A program made the translations under genes and the position numbers. Shown here in pieces: positions 9,975 through 17,937 of a stretch of 48,917 nt of DNA. The notes under the pieces were generated by a model. That model did no database searches. It worked only from the letters and a program-made list of their open reading frames with translations, and was not told the DNA's origin. This DNA is from JADKFD01 sp050250665 (GTDB lineage Bacteria > Pseudomonadota > Gammaproteobacteria > Xanthomonadales > SZUA-5). The stretch spans positions 1 to 48,917 of the forward strand of contig JBFWOF010000050.1 in the NCBI GenBank assembly GCA_050250665.1, given 5' to 3'. Each line of letters starts with the position of its first letter. The stretch's first letter is position 1.

Positions 9975-11068
9975 GTGCGGCTCTCGCGTGACGTGGTCAA
10001 GGGCAGGATCACGGTGACTGCATAGTATCCACCCGGCTGCTCCAGTGCCAGACGTGCCGCACCTCGATAGGCGTAATGCAGCCGCTGACGCAGGTTCTCC
10101 TGGGCCATGCCGTGGCCAGCGGCGACACGGCTCGTGGCGCTGTCGCTGTTGGCCGGCAGCGGATTCTCGATGCGGATCTCGAGCTCTGATCCATTGACTC
10201 GAGCAACGATGCTCACCAGCCCACCTTGCGGCAGCGGCTGGATCCCGTGGTAGACCGCGTTCTCGACCAGTGGTTGCAACAGCAGTGGTGGGACCTGCAG
10301 ATCGCCCGGTGCTGCGTCCACATCCCAGTGCACCTGCAGACGCTCGCCCAGTCGCAATTGCTCGATGGCCAGATAGTGGCGACAGAGTTCGAACTCGCGC
10401 TGCAGCGAGTGATCGGCGACACCGGCATTCAGGGCAGCCCGGAACAACTCCGACAGATCCTCGATCATCTGCTCGGCCAGATCGGCATCCACCCGAACCA
10501 GTCCGGCGATGGTGTTCATGCTGTTGAACAGGAAGTGCGGCCGGATGCGTGCGGTCAGGGCCTCGACCTCTACCCGCGCCTGGGTTTCGACCTGACGCCG
10601 CCACTGCAGGTGCACGTAGGAATAGCGCAAACCCAGCACCGCCATCAGCAGGGCGATCGCCGCGATGCCGGGCGCAAACTGATCCAGCGTCTGGGCGCTG
10701 GCCATGAAGCCGAAATTCAGCGCCCTATCGACAATGAAAGCCAGCCAGGCCATGGAATAGGCCGTCACCAGCAGCAGGCCCAGCATCAGCGCCAGGGCGA
10801 GCGCGCCGGGCAGGCGCAGCAGATGGCGCCTGAGCAGGCACAGCAGCGCCACATTGCAGAGCGCTATCCATTGCGCCAGCACGGTGCCGGTGGTCAGGGC
10901 CGAGAACCAGTCCGTGTCGCTGGTCCCCGGCGCCAGCACCGCGATGATGACCACGATCTGGGCCAGCAGCATCGCCGAATAGACGGTGGGCGCCTGACAG
11001 AACTCCGGCAGCCAGACTTCAGTGGCCGGCAGTCGCAAGGCGTCGAGGTAGCGCCGCCCGGCCATCAA
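9971..11068 (-). CDS. algZ: AlgZ/FimS-type sensor histidine kinase
   Basis: A 365-residue inner-membrane protein. The N-terminal half has several hydrophobic segments (about residues 28-160), starting after the AlgZ-like motif WLPEFCQAP. The C-terminal half is a His_kinase/LytS-type module: the phospho-acceptor region reads RPHFLFNSMNTI, and the ATPase part has the N box QPLVENAVYHGIQP and a glycine turn AAGHGMAQENL. Family knowledge says these kinases signal to AlgR-type LytTR regulators, and the 4-nt overlap with algR supports that pairing. The gene begins 6 nt after the DUF1499 gene ends, so all three are probably co-transcribed. The signal sensed cannot be read from the sequence. Confidence 0.87.
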   Translation of the reverse strand: MMAGRRYLDALRLPATEVWLPEFCQAPTVYSAMLLAQIVVIIAVLAPGTSDTDWFSALTTGTVLAQWIALCNVALLCLLRRHLLRLPGALALALMLGLLLVTAYSMAWLAFIVDRALNFGFMASAQTLDQFAPGIAAIALLMAVLGLRYSYVHLQWRRQVETQARVEVEALTARIRPHFLFNSMNTIAGLVRVDADLAEQMIEDLSELFRAALNAGVADHSLQREFELCRHYLAIEQLRLGERLQVHWDVDAAPGDLQVPPLLLQPLVENAVYHGIQPLPQGGLVSIVARVNGSELEIRIENPLPANSDSATSRVAAGHGMAQENLRQRLHYAYRGAARLALEQPGGYYAVTVILPLTTSRESRT

Positions 11069-11074
11069 TCTGCC

Positions 11075-11539
11075 TCAGGGCTGCGCCAGGTAGGCCTTGC
11101 GCAGCGCTTCCACGCGCTTGCGGTTGACCCCGAGATCGGAGTAACCGACGCGGGAGCCTGAACGCACCTGAATCTGGCCGGCCGCGTCGTCGAAGCGCAG
11201 TTCGATGTCGTCGATGAAACGGAACAGACCACTGATCTGCATGGCATGCCAGTAGTCGCCCTGACGACGCTTGATCTCGGTGCGCGGCAGGGTCGCGAGG
11301 GCCTGGACCATGGCCACCTCGCTGGCGGCGCGATCGTCGCGATAGGGCAAGGGCGCAACTGCGTGATCGGCGTCGGCGCCTTCGCTGCTGACACAATTGG
11401 GACTGGCCGGGCACGGTCGAAGTTTGCCCGCCACCAGATCCAGCGTGGGCGGCGAACTTCGCGACAGATAGCTGCGGGTGGCGAACAATCCGACCACCAT
11501 CAGAATCAGGGCGAGCACGATCAGGACAGCTGTTTTCAT
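11075..11539 (-). CDS. DUF1499 domain protein
   Basis: A 154-residue protein with one N-terminal hydrophobic segment (residues about 4-20, VLIVLALILMVVGLFA) that could anchor it to the inner membrane. It carries the DUF1499 hallmark LRPCPASPNCVSS with two Cys. The start at 11539 has AGGA about 11 nt upstream; the frame continues to 11782, but that part runs through heptanucleotide repeats and lacks protein-like content. DUF1499 proteins have no established biochemical role. Its position as first gene of the algZ-algR operon suggests a link to envelope sensing, which is inference only. Confidence 0.85.
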   Translation of the reverse strand: MKTAVLIVLALILMVVGLFATRSYLSRSSPPTLDLVAGKLRPCPASPNCVSSEGADADHAVAPLPYRDDRAASEVAMVQALATLPRTEIKRRQGDYWHAMQISGLFRFIDDIELRFDDAAGQIQVRSGSRVGYSDLGVNRKRVEALRKAYLAQP

Positions 11540-11601
11540 TGAAGGTATTTTCCTGGTCAGCAGCTTGCGATCATGCGCCGATGGCCCGCGGGCGTCACGT
11601 T

Positions 11602-11629
11602 GGGCACGGGGCACGGGGAACGGGGCACG
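11602..11629. repeat. Heptanucleotide array (GGGCACG)4
   Basis: Three GGGCACG units and one GGGAACG unit stand in a row between the divergent DUF1499 and phosphopantetheinyl transferase genes. The array lies in the space where both promoters should be. The related unit GGGGCAC recurs at 40065-40085 and in degenerate form near 32910-32930. Confidence 0.85.
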
Positions 11630-11679
11630 GGCGTGATTTTGGCTATGGTGACAACAATGTCCAGATTTGAACGGCTTGG

Positions 11680-12318
11680 ATGATGCGCAATTGCGAAATT
11701 CCGGCACGACCCGCGCCCGAAGCCGGCCATGCCGAGCTCTGGTGGTGGCGGCTACCGGCTGCCGTGAAGCACTCGGGGGCACCGGCGCGCTCGCGCTGGG
11801 CCTGGATCCAGGTGCGCCGGCGGCTGGCGGAATACGCCGGTCTGGCCGAGGATCAGCTGCAGATCCGGCGCAGCGCCAACGGCAAGCCGGAAGCGCCGCA
11901 GCTGAACCAGGCTTTCAGTCTGTCCCACGATGACGATGCCGCGGTGCTGGCGGTGGCAGCAGTGGACCAGTTGGGCGTGGACCTGATCGGCGATCGACCT
12001 TTTGCCGATCCGCAACGTCTGGCGCGCAAGCTCTATGGCGAACAGGAGTACGCCTGTTGGAGTCGCAGCGCGCCGGCACAGCAACTGCAGCAGCTGCGCA
12101 CCCGCTTCTGTTGCACGGAGGCCGTGGTCAAGGCACTGGACTGGCGCCTGTGGCCGGCGCTGGGCGCCATCCATTTTCTGCGTCAGGGGCAGCTGGCGCG
12201 GGTGCCGATCAAGCGCGCCCAGCTGCATCTGCTCGACGGACGGCGCGGACCGATGAGCTACGCCCTCGCCAGCGAATCACCGCTGGCCGCCGTCATTCAC
12301 CTGGAGAACGCCGCCTGA
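11680..12318 (+). CDS. 4'-phosphopantetheinyl transferase superfamily protein (Sfp/AcpT-like)
   Basis: This 212-residue protein resembles Sfp-type enzymes, which move phosphopantetheine from CoA to a serine of carrier proteins. Visible landmarks are FSLSHDDD (79-86), GVDLI (99-103) and FCCTEAVVKALDW (143-155), which match the family's SHS, GVDxE and W-x-x-KEA-x-x-K motifs. D101, E147 and K151 are kept. The second acidic residue of GVDxE is I103, and the Lys of KEA is T146. These changes could weaken metal binding or mark a divergent subgroup. No carrier-protein, NRPS or PKS gene is in the window. Its 3' end overlaps the convergent exonuclease gene by 26 nt. Start at 11680 or 11683 cannot be separated. 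Confidence 0.75.
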   Translation: MMRNCEIPARPAPEAGHAELWWWRLPAAVKHSGAPARSRWAWIQVRRRLAEYAGLAEDQLQIRRSANGKPEAPQLNQAFSLSHDDDAAVLAVAAVDQLGVDLIGDRPFADPQRLARKLYGEQEYACWSRSAPAQQLQQLRTRFCCTEAVVKALDWRLWPALGAIHFLRQGQLARVPIKRAQLHLLDGRRGPMSYALASESPLAAVIHLENAA

Positions 12319-12925
12319 GCCCGGCGCGCGCCTGCAGAGCGCTGTAGATCAGCCCCACGCTGACGGCATCTCCCAGCGCCGTATGCCGGCCCATCAGCGG
12401 CACTCCCACGTGTCTGGCAATGGTCTCGAGGCGCAGATCCGGGTCGGCGTGGCCCTCCCGTACCGGCAGGCTGCGCCGGTAACGATCGGCCAGTTCAACG
12501 CTGCGGTTGGGCAAGGCAAAGCCATGGCGGCGGCGGATTTCGCGATTCAGCAGGCCGCGGTCAAAGGCAATGAAGTAACCCAGAATGGGCCGATTGCCCA
12601 GCCACAACAGGAACTCGTCCAGCGCCGCATCCAGACTGACGCCCTGGGCCGATTCTCCCGGCAGGATGCGGTGCACGCGGATGGAGTCGATACCGAAATC
12701 GCCGCGACCACGCACGCTGCGAACGAAGCGCCCTGAAAGACGCACGCCGTGGGCGTCGACCGGGACCGCAGCGATGCTGAGAATTTCGGCCTGCGCCGGG
12801 TCCAGCGAAGTGGTTTCCAGATCCAGCGACACCAGCTCGCCGCCCGACCAGGGCTCGAACAGCGGCAGAAAGCGTGGGTCACGCAGGCGGCGGCGATCCA
12901 GAAAGCGGGTCAGCGCCGGGAACAC
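12293..12925 (-). CDS. DnaQ-type 3'-5' exonuclease (DEDDh family)
   Basis: A 210-residue protein of the DNA polymerase III epsilon-like exonuclease group. Motif I is VSLDLETTSLD with D35 and E37, motif II lies in GYFIAFDRGLLNREI (Asp near 122), and motif III is RHTALGDAVSVG with a His and an Asp in the DEDDh spacing. No C-terminal polymerase-binding or helicase domain is visible, so it is a free-standing exonuclease of unknown substrate rather than clearly the replicative proofreader. It starts 8 nt after the stop of the FHA-GGDEF gene, which suggests one transcript. Its end overlaps the convergent phosphopantetheinyl transferase gene. Confidence 0.85.
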   Translation of the reverse strand: MFPALTRFLDRRRLRDPRFLPLFEPWSGGELVSLDLETTSLDPAQAEILSIAAVPVDAHGVRLSGRFVRSVRGRGDFGIDSIRVHRILPGESAQGVSLDAALDEFLLWLGNRPILGYFIAFDRGLLNREIRRRHGFALPNRSVELADRYRRSLPVREGHADPDLRLETIARHVGVPLMGRHTALGDAVSVGLIYSALQARAGLRRRSPGE

Positions 12926-12933
12926 CGGGCCAG

Positions 12934-13827
12934 CTAGATGACGAGGCGATTGCGGCCGGCTTCCTTGGCCGCCTTGAGCTTCTGCTCGGCTCCTTCGAGC
13001 GTGGCCGCAGCCGTCTTGTAGTCCGGGCTCCAGAGCACGGCACCAATGCTGACACTGGCGCTACGGCTCTCGCCCTGGATGAAGAACTCGACGTTGGAGA
13101 TGGCCGAGCGCACCGCATTGAGCAGCTTCTCGGCCTCTTCCTTGCCGGTTTCGGGCAACAGCGCGGCGAACTCCTCTCCGCCGAAACGGCAAAGCAGGTC
13201 CTCTTCGCGCAATCCGGCCTTGAGTGCCCGCGCGACCTGCTTGAGCACATCGTCGCCCGCGGCCTTGCCCCATTCGCGGTTGATTCTGGACAGCTCGTCG
13301 ACATCGATCAGGGCCAGCACGAACTCGCGGCCGCGACGCACGCTGCGGGCGATCTCCTGTTCCAGTGACTGCTCGAACACGCGCCGCTGTGACAGACCGG
13401 TCAGCTGATCGTGCGTCACCAGATCGAAGAATTCACTCTGGGCAGCGTGATCGACATCCTTTTCCTGGGTGAACTGCACCACGGTGCCGCCGACGGTGAT
13501 GAAGTCGCCGTCCTTGAGTCGGGCTTCGACCACGGGCCGATCGTTCAGATAGGTCTTGTTGGTGGAATTCAGATCGCGCACCCAGAAGCCCGAATTGTCG
13601 CGCCAGACACGGCAGTGCAAACGCGAAATGGCGCGATTGAGCAGTCGGAAATCACAATCGGCCGAGCGCCCCATGGTCACCGGCACATCACCGAGCTTCA
13701 GCCTGCGCCCCTGGCTCTCGCCCTGGGTCACGGTCAGGAATGCACTCTGCTTGGTAGCGATCGCCTCGGCCAGCTTGGCCAGACTGCCACGCTGAGTGGT
13801 CAATGTGTCGAATTCGCGTTCCGCCAT
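12934..13827 (-). CDS. FHA-GGDEF diguanylate cyclase
   Basis: This 297-residue soluble protein joins an FHA phosphothreonine-binding domain (about 33-120; GRSADCDF, SRLHC and NSTNKTYLN motifs) to a GGDEF domain (about 130-297). The active site is RFGGEEF (214-220), a catalytically competent form. An RxxD product-inhibition site (R207-D210) sits at the usual spacing before it. It should make cyclic di-GMP, with activity or location set by binding a phosphorylated partner through the FHA domain. A Ser/Thr kinase occurs at 44597-46966, but a link is conjecture. No membrane segment is present. It is the first gene of a two-gene unit with the DnaQ-type exonuclease. Confidence 0.92.
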   Translation of the reverse strand: MAEREFDTLTTQRGSLAKLAEAIATKQSAFLTVTQGESQGRRLKLGDVPVTMGRSADCDFRLLNRAISRLHCRVWRDNSGFWVRDLNSTNKTYLNDRPVVEARLKDGDFITVGGTVVQFTQEKDVDHAAQSEFFDLVTHDQLTGLSQRRVFEQSLEQEIARSVRRGREFVLALIDVDELSRINREWGKAAGDDVLKQVARALKAGLREEDLLCRFGGEEFAALLPETGKEEAEKLLNAVRSAISNVEFFIQGESRSASVSIGAVLWSPDYKTAAATLEGAEQKLKAAKEAGRNRLVI

Positions 13828-13936
13828 GGGCCGATCACACTCGGGGGCGATTCTTATAGAACGTCATTGTAGTCCGCGAGGGGACATCCGCGGCAAGCGA
13901 ACATAAGTATCGTCGGAGCAACAGCCCGTCTGCCGA

Positions 13937-16129
13937 TCAGGCAAAACGCCGGTTTCGCGCCTGCAGGCCTTGCAGCTGACGGTCAGCTCGACCGCCGATC
14001 AGCCGCTCGCAACACGCCTGCAGATCGGCCAGCACGGCGGCCGCGGTCACCCGCACGCCGGCCCCTGAACCTGAGATCACGATCGGCGTCGGTTCCTGGA
14101 ATTCGCTGCGCAACACCACCCGGTTTTCGGTGCCGCGCGCCGCGGCCAGCGGGTCGCTCTGCGGCAAACGGACCAGCGCAACGGAGGCACCGTCCGCCGC
14201 GCTCCAATGGGCGCGGTAGACCCAGCGCTCGGCACCCTTCGCAGCCACCTGCATCTGCGCCGCCCAGCTGTCTTCGTGTTCGGCCAGCGCCTGCTGCCAG
14301 GGCAATTTCTCGTTCAGTGCCAGCAAGGGCGTCAGGCCGATGCCCTCCGGTTCGATCGCAACGCCTGCTTCGCGCAGCATGATGGCGAGTTTGCGGCGCA
14401 CATCGGCACCGCACAGATCGGCGCGCGGATCGGGCTCGGCCAGTCCCTGCTGCACCGCCTCGGTCAGCGCCTGGTGCAAGCTGGCGCCTTCCTGGGTGCG
14501 GGTCAGCACATAGCCGAGCGTGCCCGAGAGACCGGCGTCGATGGACAGCAGGCGATCGCCTGCTGCGCGCATTCTTCGGATGGTCGACAGGATCGGCAGG
14601 CCGGCGCCTACCGTCGCCGACCAGCCGGCGGGCGTTGCGCTGGCGGCCTGACGCAAGCGGGTGTAGTCGAACAGCGAACCCGAAAGAGCGATCTTGTTGG
14701 GGGTGACCACGGCCACGCCGGCGTCCAGCAGTTCGGCCGTGCGCGCGGCGATCTGTGCGCTGGCGGTGCAATCCACCAACAAGGCCGGCCGCGGGCCGTC
14801 GAGCAGCTGATCGATGATGGCGTCCGCATGTCCGCCGTGCTGTGCACGCAGGCGCTCGCCAGCGAGTCCGGGCGGCAGTCCCTCCGCATGCCAGACAGCG
14901 GCGCGCGAGTTGGCCACGGCCACCAGGCGCAAGAGCAGGTCGAGCTGAGCCGACGCCAGCAGTTGCAGCAGATCGGCCCCGACCCTGCCAGTGGCGCCGA
15001 TCACCGCCAGTGCGATCTCGCCCTGATCGTCCGCTCGTTTGCTGCGGCCGGCCTTCGGCCAGCTGGTGACCACCGATTCGAGCACCGGTTCATCACGGAA
15101 AGCCGCCAGCAGCGGATTTAGGCGCTCGGCGTCCACCAGAAAGCCGTCATGGCCGTAGGCTGTGGTGAATCCCAGCAGCCGGCCTTGTGGCAACGCCCGC
15201 GCCAGGCGTTCCTGTTCGGCCGGGTAATAGAGCTGATCGGAATCCAGTGCCACCACCAGCGCCGGTTGCTGGATGCTTGCCAGCGCCGCCTCGGGCGTCG
15301 TGTCCGCCGCGAAATCAAAGCGGTTCATGGCCTCGGTCAGCCGCAGATAGCTCAGCGCATCGAAGCGCCGCACCAGCTTCTCGCCCTGATGATCGAGATA
15401 GGACAGCACCTGGAAATGTCCATCAGCGCGACGCTCGCGACCGAAGCGCTGGTCCAGTTCAGCCGCCGACCGATAAGTCAGATGGCCAAGCTGCCGCGCC
15501 AGTGCCAGTCCTTCGACCGGCGGATCATCTGCCGCGTAATCACCGCCGCGGAATTTCGGATCCCTGCGGATGAACTCGCACTGCAGTCGCGCCTGGGCCA
15601 GCGCCTGCGGCGGCTGTCGCCAGCTCGTGGCGATCAGGGCAATGCGACGCACCCGGACCGGCTCCAGACGTGCCCACTCGAGCACCTGAAAGCCCCCCAT
15701 GGAGGCGCCCACCACCAGTTGAATGCGGCGGATTCCGAGGTGATCCGCCAGCAGACGTTGGTGCTCGACCAGATCGCTCACGCTCAGCTCCGGAAAGGCC
15801 GACGCGTAGCGCTGCCCGGTCTGCGGATCGGGCGAGCTCGGGCCGGCGCTGCCATAGCAGCTGCCGAGCACATTGGCACAAACAATGTAATAGCGCGAAG
15901 GATCGAGCGTTCGACCCGGACCGAAGGCGCCCGCCCACCAGCTGGCCACGTCGCTGGATGCTGTCAGCGCATGGCAAACCCAGATCACATTGTCGCCAGC
16001 CGCGTTGAGTTCTCCCCAGGTCTGAAAACCGACCGTGGCCGCGGACAGCATCGCCCCGCTGGCCAGACGCAGCGGCGCGGCGGGTGTCCAGGTTTGCAGG
16101 GCGGGCGGGAGCGGCAGATTCGTGGTCAT
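13937..16129 (-). CDS. MetX homoserine O-acyltransferase fused to homoserine dehydrogenase
   Basis: A 730-residue fusion. Residues 1-350 are a MetX alpha/beta-hydrolase acyltransferase with nucleophile S143 in GASMGG, D298 in ALDSDQL and H327 in YGHDGFL. From about residue 370 it is a homoserine dehydrogenase: GATGRVG (378-384) is the nucleotide-binding turn, and the SGTLGYVL and AEPDPRADLCGADVRRK region is the family signature. No aspartokinase or ACT domain is present. The protein would make homoserine from aspartate semialdehyde and acylate it, two consecutive steps to methionine. I cannot tell succinyl from acetyl specificity. The start at 16129 begins the MetX homology. A purine-rich heptamer array lies 9 nt upstream where a Shine-Dalgarno would be. 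It probably follows metY in one operon, now split by repeats. Confidence 0.9.
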   Translation of the reverse strand: MTTNLPLPPALQTWTPAAPLRLASGAMLSAATVGFQTWGELNAAGDNVIWVCHALTASSDVASWWAGAFGPGRTLDPSRYYIVCANVLGSCYGSAGPSSPDPQTGQRYASAFPELSVSDLVEHQRLLADHLGIRRIQLVVGASMGGFQVLEWARLEPVRVRRIALIATSWRQPPQALAQARLQCEFIRRDPKFRGGDYAADDPPVEGLALARQLGHLTYRSAAELDQRFGRERRADGHFQVLSYLDHQGEKLVRRFDALSYLRLTEAMNRFDFAADTTPEAALASIQQPALVVALDSDQLYYPAEQERLARALPQGRLLGFTTAYGHDGFLVDAERLNPLLAAFRDEPVLESVVTSWPKAGRSKRADDQGEIALAVIGATGRVGADLLQLLASAQLDLLLRLVAVANSRAAVWHAEGLPPGLAGERLRAQHGGHADAIIDQLLDGPRPALLVDCTASAQIAARTAELLDAGVAVVTPNKIALSGSLFDYTRLRQAASATPAGWSATVGAGLPILSTIRRMRAAGDRLLSIDAGLSGTLGYVLTRTQEGASLHQALTEAVQQGLAEPDPRADLCGADVRRKLAIMLREAGVAIEPEGIGLTPLLALNEKLPWQQALAEHEDSWAAQMQVAAKGAERWVYRAHWSAADGASVALVRLPQSDPLAAARGTENRVVLRSEFQEPTPIVISGSGAGVRVTAAAVLADLQACCERLIGGRADRQLQGLQARNRRFA

Positions 16130-16521
16130 GGCGGCTTGGGGGAATGGGAAAGGGGAATAGGAAAAAGGAAAAGGGAAGAGCAGGTTTGAGTCGGTGCCGG
16201 CATCGGTACTCCGAGAAGGCGTCATTGCGACCCCGGATCTGATCCGGGGGAAGCAATCCAGAGGTACAGCTTCAAAAGGCGTTGGATTGCTTCGTCGCTT
16301 CGCTCCTCTCCATGAACCCCTATCGTCAGTTATTGGTTTGCCGTTGTAGGTCACGTTGCTCGCGTAGCGAGCTACGTGACGCATCTCGATGTCACGTAGT
16401 CCGCTGACGCGGACAACATGACCTACGTCGGCGAGGTCATGGCCCGCGGGCAGGGATCAGGCAGTCGAAGCGGGTACAGGCTCTTCCCCTTTTCCATTTT
16501 CCCTTTCCCCTTTTCCCGCAC
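16130..16521. repeat. Inverted-repeat-bounded composite repeat between metY and metX-hom
   Basis: The 392-nt gap has no gene. Its ends are heptanucleotide arrays that are reverse complements: six purine units of xGGGAAx type at 16138-16179 and five pyrimidine units of CTTTTCC type at 16482-16516. Inside lie a palindrome beginning CGTCATTGCGA with a TGGATTGCTTCGTC arm (about 16221-16318) and a second palindrome starting GTAGGTCACGTTG and ending ATGACCTACG (about 16345-16435). Both palindrome families recur elsewhere in the window. I see no transposase and cannot assign target-site duplications. Confidence 0.8.
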
Positions 16522-17844
16522 TTACGCAGACTTGCGTACCCCCACCGCCTCCAGCGCCTGGGCAAAGTCGGCAATGATGTCTTCGATGTGTTCGATGCCC
16601 ACCGAGACCCGAACCAGACCGGGCGTGACCCCGGCGCTGCGCTGTTCGGCATCGGTCAGCTGCTGGTGCGTGGTCGAGGCCGGATGGATCACCAGGGTCT
16701 TGGCATCGCCGACATTGGCCAGATGACTGGCCAGCTTCAGGCTGTTGATGAAACCCTCGGCCGCGTCCTTGCCACCGAGCACCTCGAAGGTGAAGACCGA
16801 ACCGAAGCCATGGCGCAGATAGCGCTTGGCCCGCAGATGGCTGGGGTGCTCGGTGAAGCCGAGGTAATTGACGTTGCTGATCTGCGGATGCGAACGCAGC
16901 CAGTGCGCCAGCGCGTTCGCATTCTGGTTGTGGCGCTCGACCCGCAAGGACAGGGTTTCCAGGCCCTGCAGCAGCAGGAAGCTGTTGAAGGGCGAAGCCG
17001 CCGGGCCGATGTCGCGCAGGCCTTCGACGCGGGCGCGGATGGCAAAGGCGATGTTGCCGAAAGGGCCGTCCTTGCCGAAGACCTCCCAGAACTTCAGGCC
17101 GTGATAGGCCGGGGACGGCTCGGTGAACAGCGGGAACTTGCCGTTGCCAAAGTCGAACTTGCCGGAATCGATGATCACGCCGCCGATGCTGGTGCCATGG
17201 CCGCCGATCCACTTGGTGGCCGAGGCCACGACGATGTCGGCACCGAAGTCGATCGGCCGGGCCAGATAGCCACCGGCACCAAAGGTGTTGTCGACGATCA
17301 GCGGGATGCCGTTCTCGTGGGCGACTCTGGCGATCTTCTCGAAATCGGGGACATTGGAGCCGGGATTGCCGATGGTCTCGACATACAGCGCCTTGGTATT
17401 GGCATCGATCAGGGCGCGGAAAGCTTCCGGATCGTCGCCATCGACGAATTTCACCTGGATGCCCAGCCGCGGCAGGGTCACCTTGAACTGGTTGTAGGTG
17501 CCGCCGTAGAGCAGGCTGGTGGAGACGATGTTGTCGCCAGCCTGGCACAGGGTGGTGATGGCCAGGAACTGCGCGGCCTGACCCGAGGCCGTCGCCACCG
17601 CTGCCACTCCGCCTTCCAGTGCGGCGATGCGCTGTTCGAACACATCGGTGGTCGGATTCATGATCCGGGTGTAGATGTTGCCGAACTGCTGCAGCGCAAA
17701 CAGCTTGGCGCCGTGCTCGGCCGAATCGAAGGTGTAGCTGGTGGTCTGGTAGATCGGCACCGCACGGGCATTGGTGCCCGGCGCCGGCGTCTGCCCGGCA
17801 TGCAGTTGCAGGGTCTCGAAGCGATATTCCGGTTGCTGGCTCAT
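16522..17844 (-). CDS. metY: O-acetylhomoserine aminocarboxypropyltransferase (MetY-type, PLP-dependent)
   Basis: This 440-residue protein belongs to the Cys/Met-metabolism PLP enzymes (fold type I). K211 in SATKWIGGHG is the expected PLP lysine, with the upstream landmarks YTRIMNPTTD and TASGQAAQF and the phosphate-site neighbour DNTFGAGGY. The length and the long insert after K211 fit MetY/O-acylhomoserine sulfhydrylase better than the shorter MetB. It would join acylhomoserine with sulfide to give homocysteine. The start at 17844 precedes typical N-terminal sequence; the frame runs upstream through the operator and cannot be coding there. A sigma-70-like promoter and met boxes lie just upstream, so SAM-dependent MetJ repression is expected. 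The MetX-Hom fusion downstream supplies its substrate. Confidence 0.92.
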   Translation of the reverse strand: MSQQPEYRFETLQLHAGQTPAPGTNARAVPIYQTTSYTFDSAEHGAKLFALQQFGNIYTRIMNPTTDVFEQRIAALEGGVAAVATASGQAAQFLAITTLCQAGDNIVSTSLLYGGTYNQFKVTLPRLGIQVKFVDGDDPEAFRALIDANTKALYVETIGNPGSNVPDFEKIARVAHENGIPLIVDNTFGAGGYLARPIDFGADIVVASATKWIGGHGTSIGGVIIDSGKFDFGNGKFPLFTEPSPAYHGLKFWEVFGKDGPFGNIAFAIRARVEGLRDIGPAASPFNSFLLLQGLETLSLRVERHNQNANALAHWLRSHPQISNVNYLGFTEHPSHLRAKRYLRHGFGSVFTFEVLGGKDAAEGFINSLKLASHLANVGDAKTLVIHPASTTHQQLTDAEQRSAGVTPGLVRVSVGIEHIEDIIADFAQALEAVGVRKSA

Positions 17845-17874
17845 GGCGATACTCTCGTGGCAGTCTGGAAGTTC

Positions 17875-17898
17875 AGATGTATAGACGTCTAGACGTCT
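17875..17898 (-). promoter_or_regulatory. MetJ operator: two perfect met boxes plus one degenerate
   Basis: AGACGTCT occurs twice in tandem (17883-17890 and 17891-17898), forming the 16-bp palindrome AGACGTCTAGACGTCT. Both are perfect matches to the E. coli met-box consensus. A third in-register 8-mer, AGATGTAT (17875-17882), matches 6 of 8. The boxes lie 30-54 nt before the metY start and just downstream of its -10 element, where a bound repressor would block transcription. metJ itself is encoded about 500 bp away on the other strand. Confidence 0.93.
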
Positions 17899-17908
17899 GT
17901 TGGTGGGA

Positions 17909-17937
17909 ATCGTAGGCGAGCCTGCAAAGCCCGTCAA
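17909..17937 (-). promoter_or_regulatory. Sigma-70-type promoter of metY
   Basis: On the minus strand TTGACG (17937-17932) is followed after exactly 17 nt by TACGAT (17914-17909). Predicted transcription would begin near 17902, at the edge of the met boxes. The -35 matches 5 of 6 and the -10 matches 4 of 6 consensus positions. Confidence 0.7.

Noticed and set aside
9975..10604. N-terminal extension of AlgR
   Set aside because: It lies inside algZ in another frame; receiver homology begins at 9974 with an ATGA overlap.
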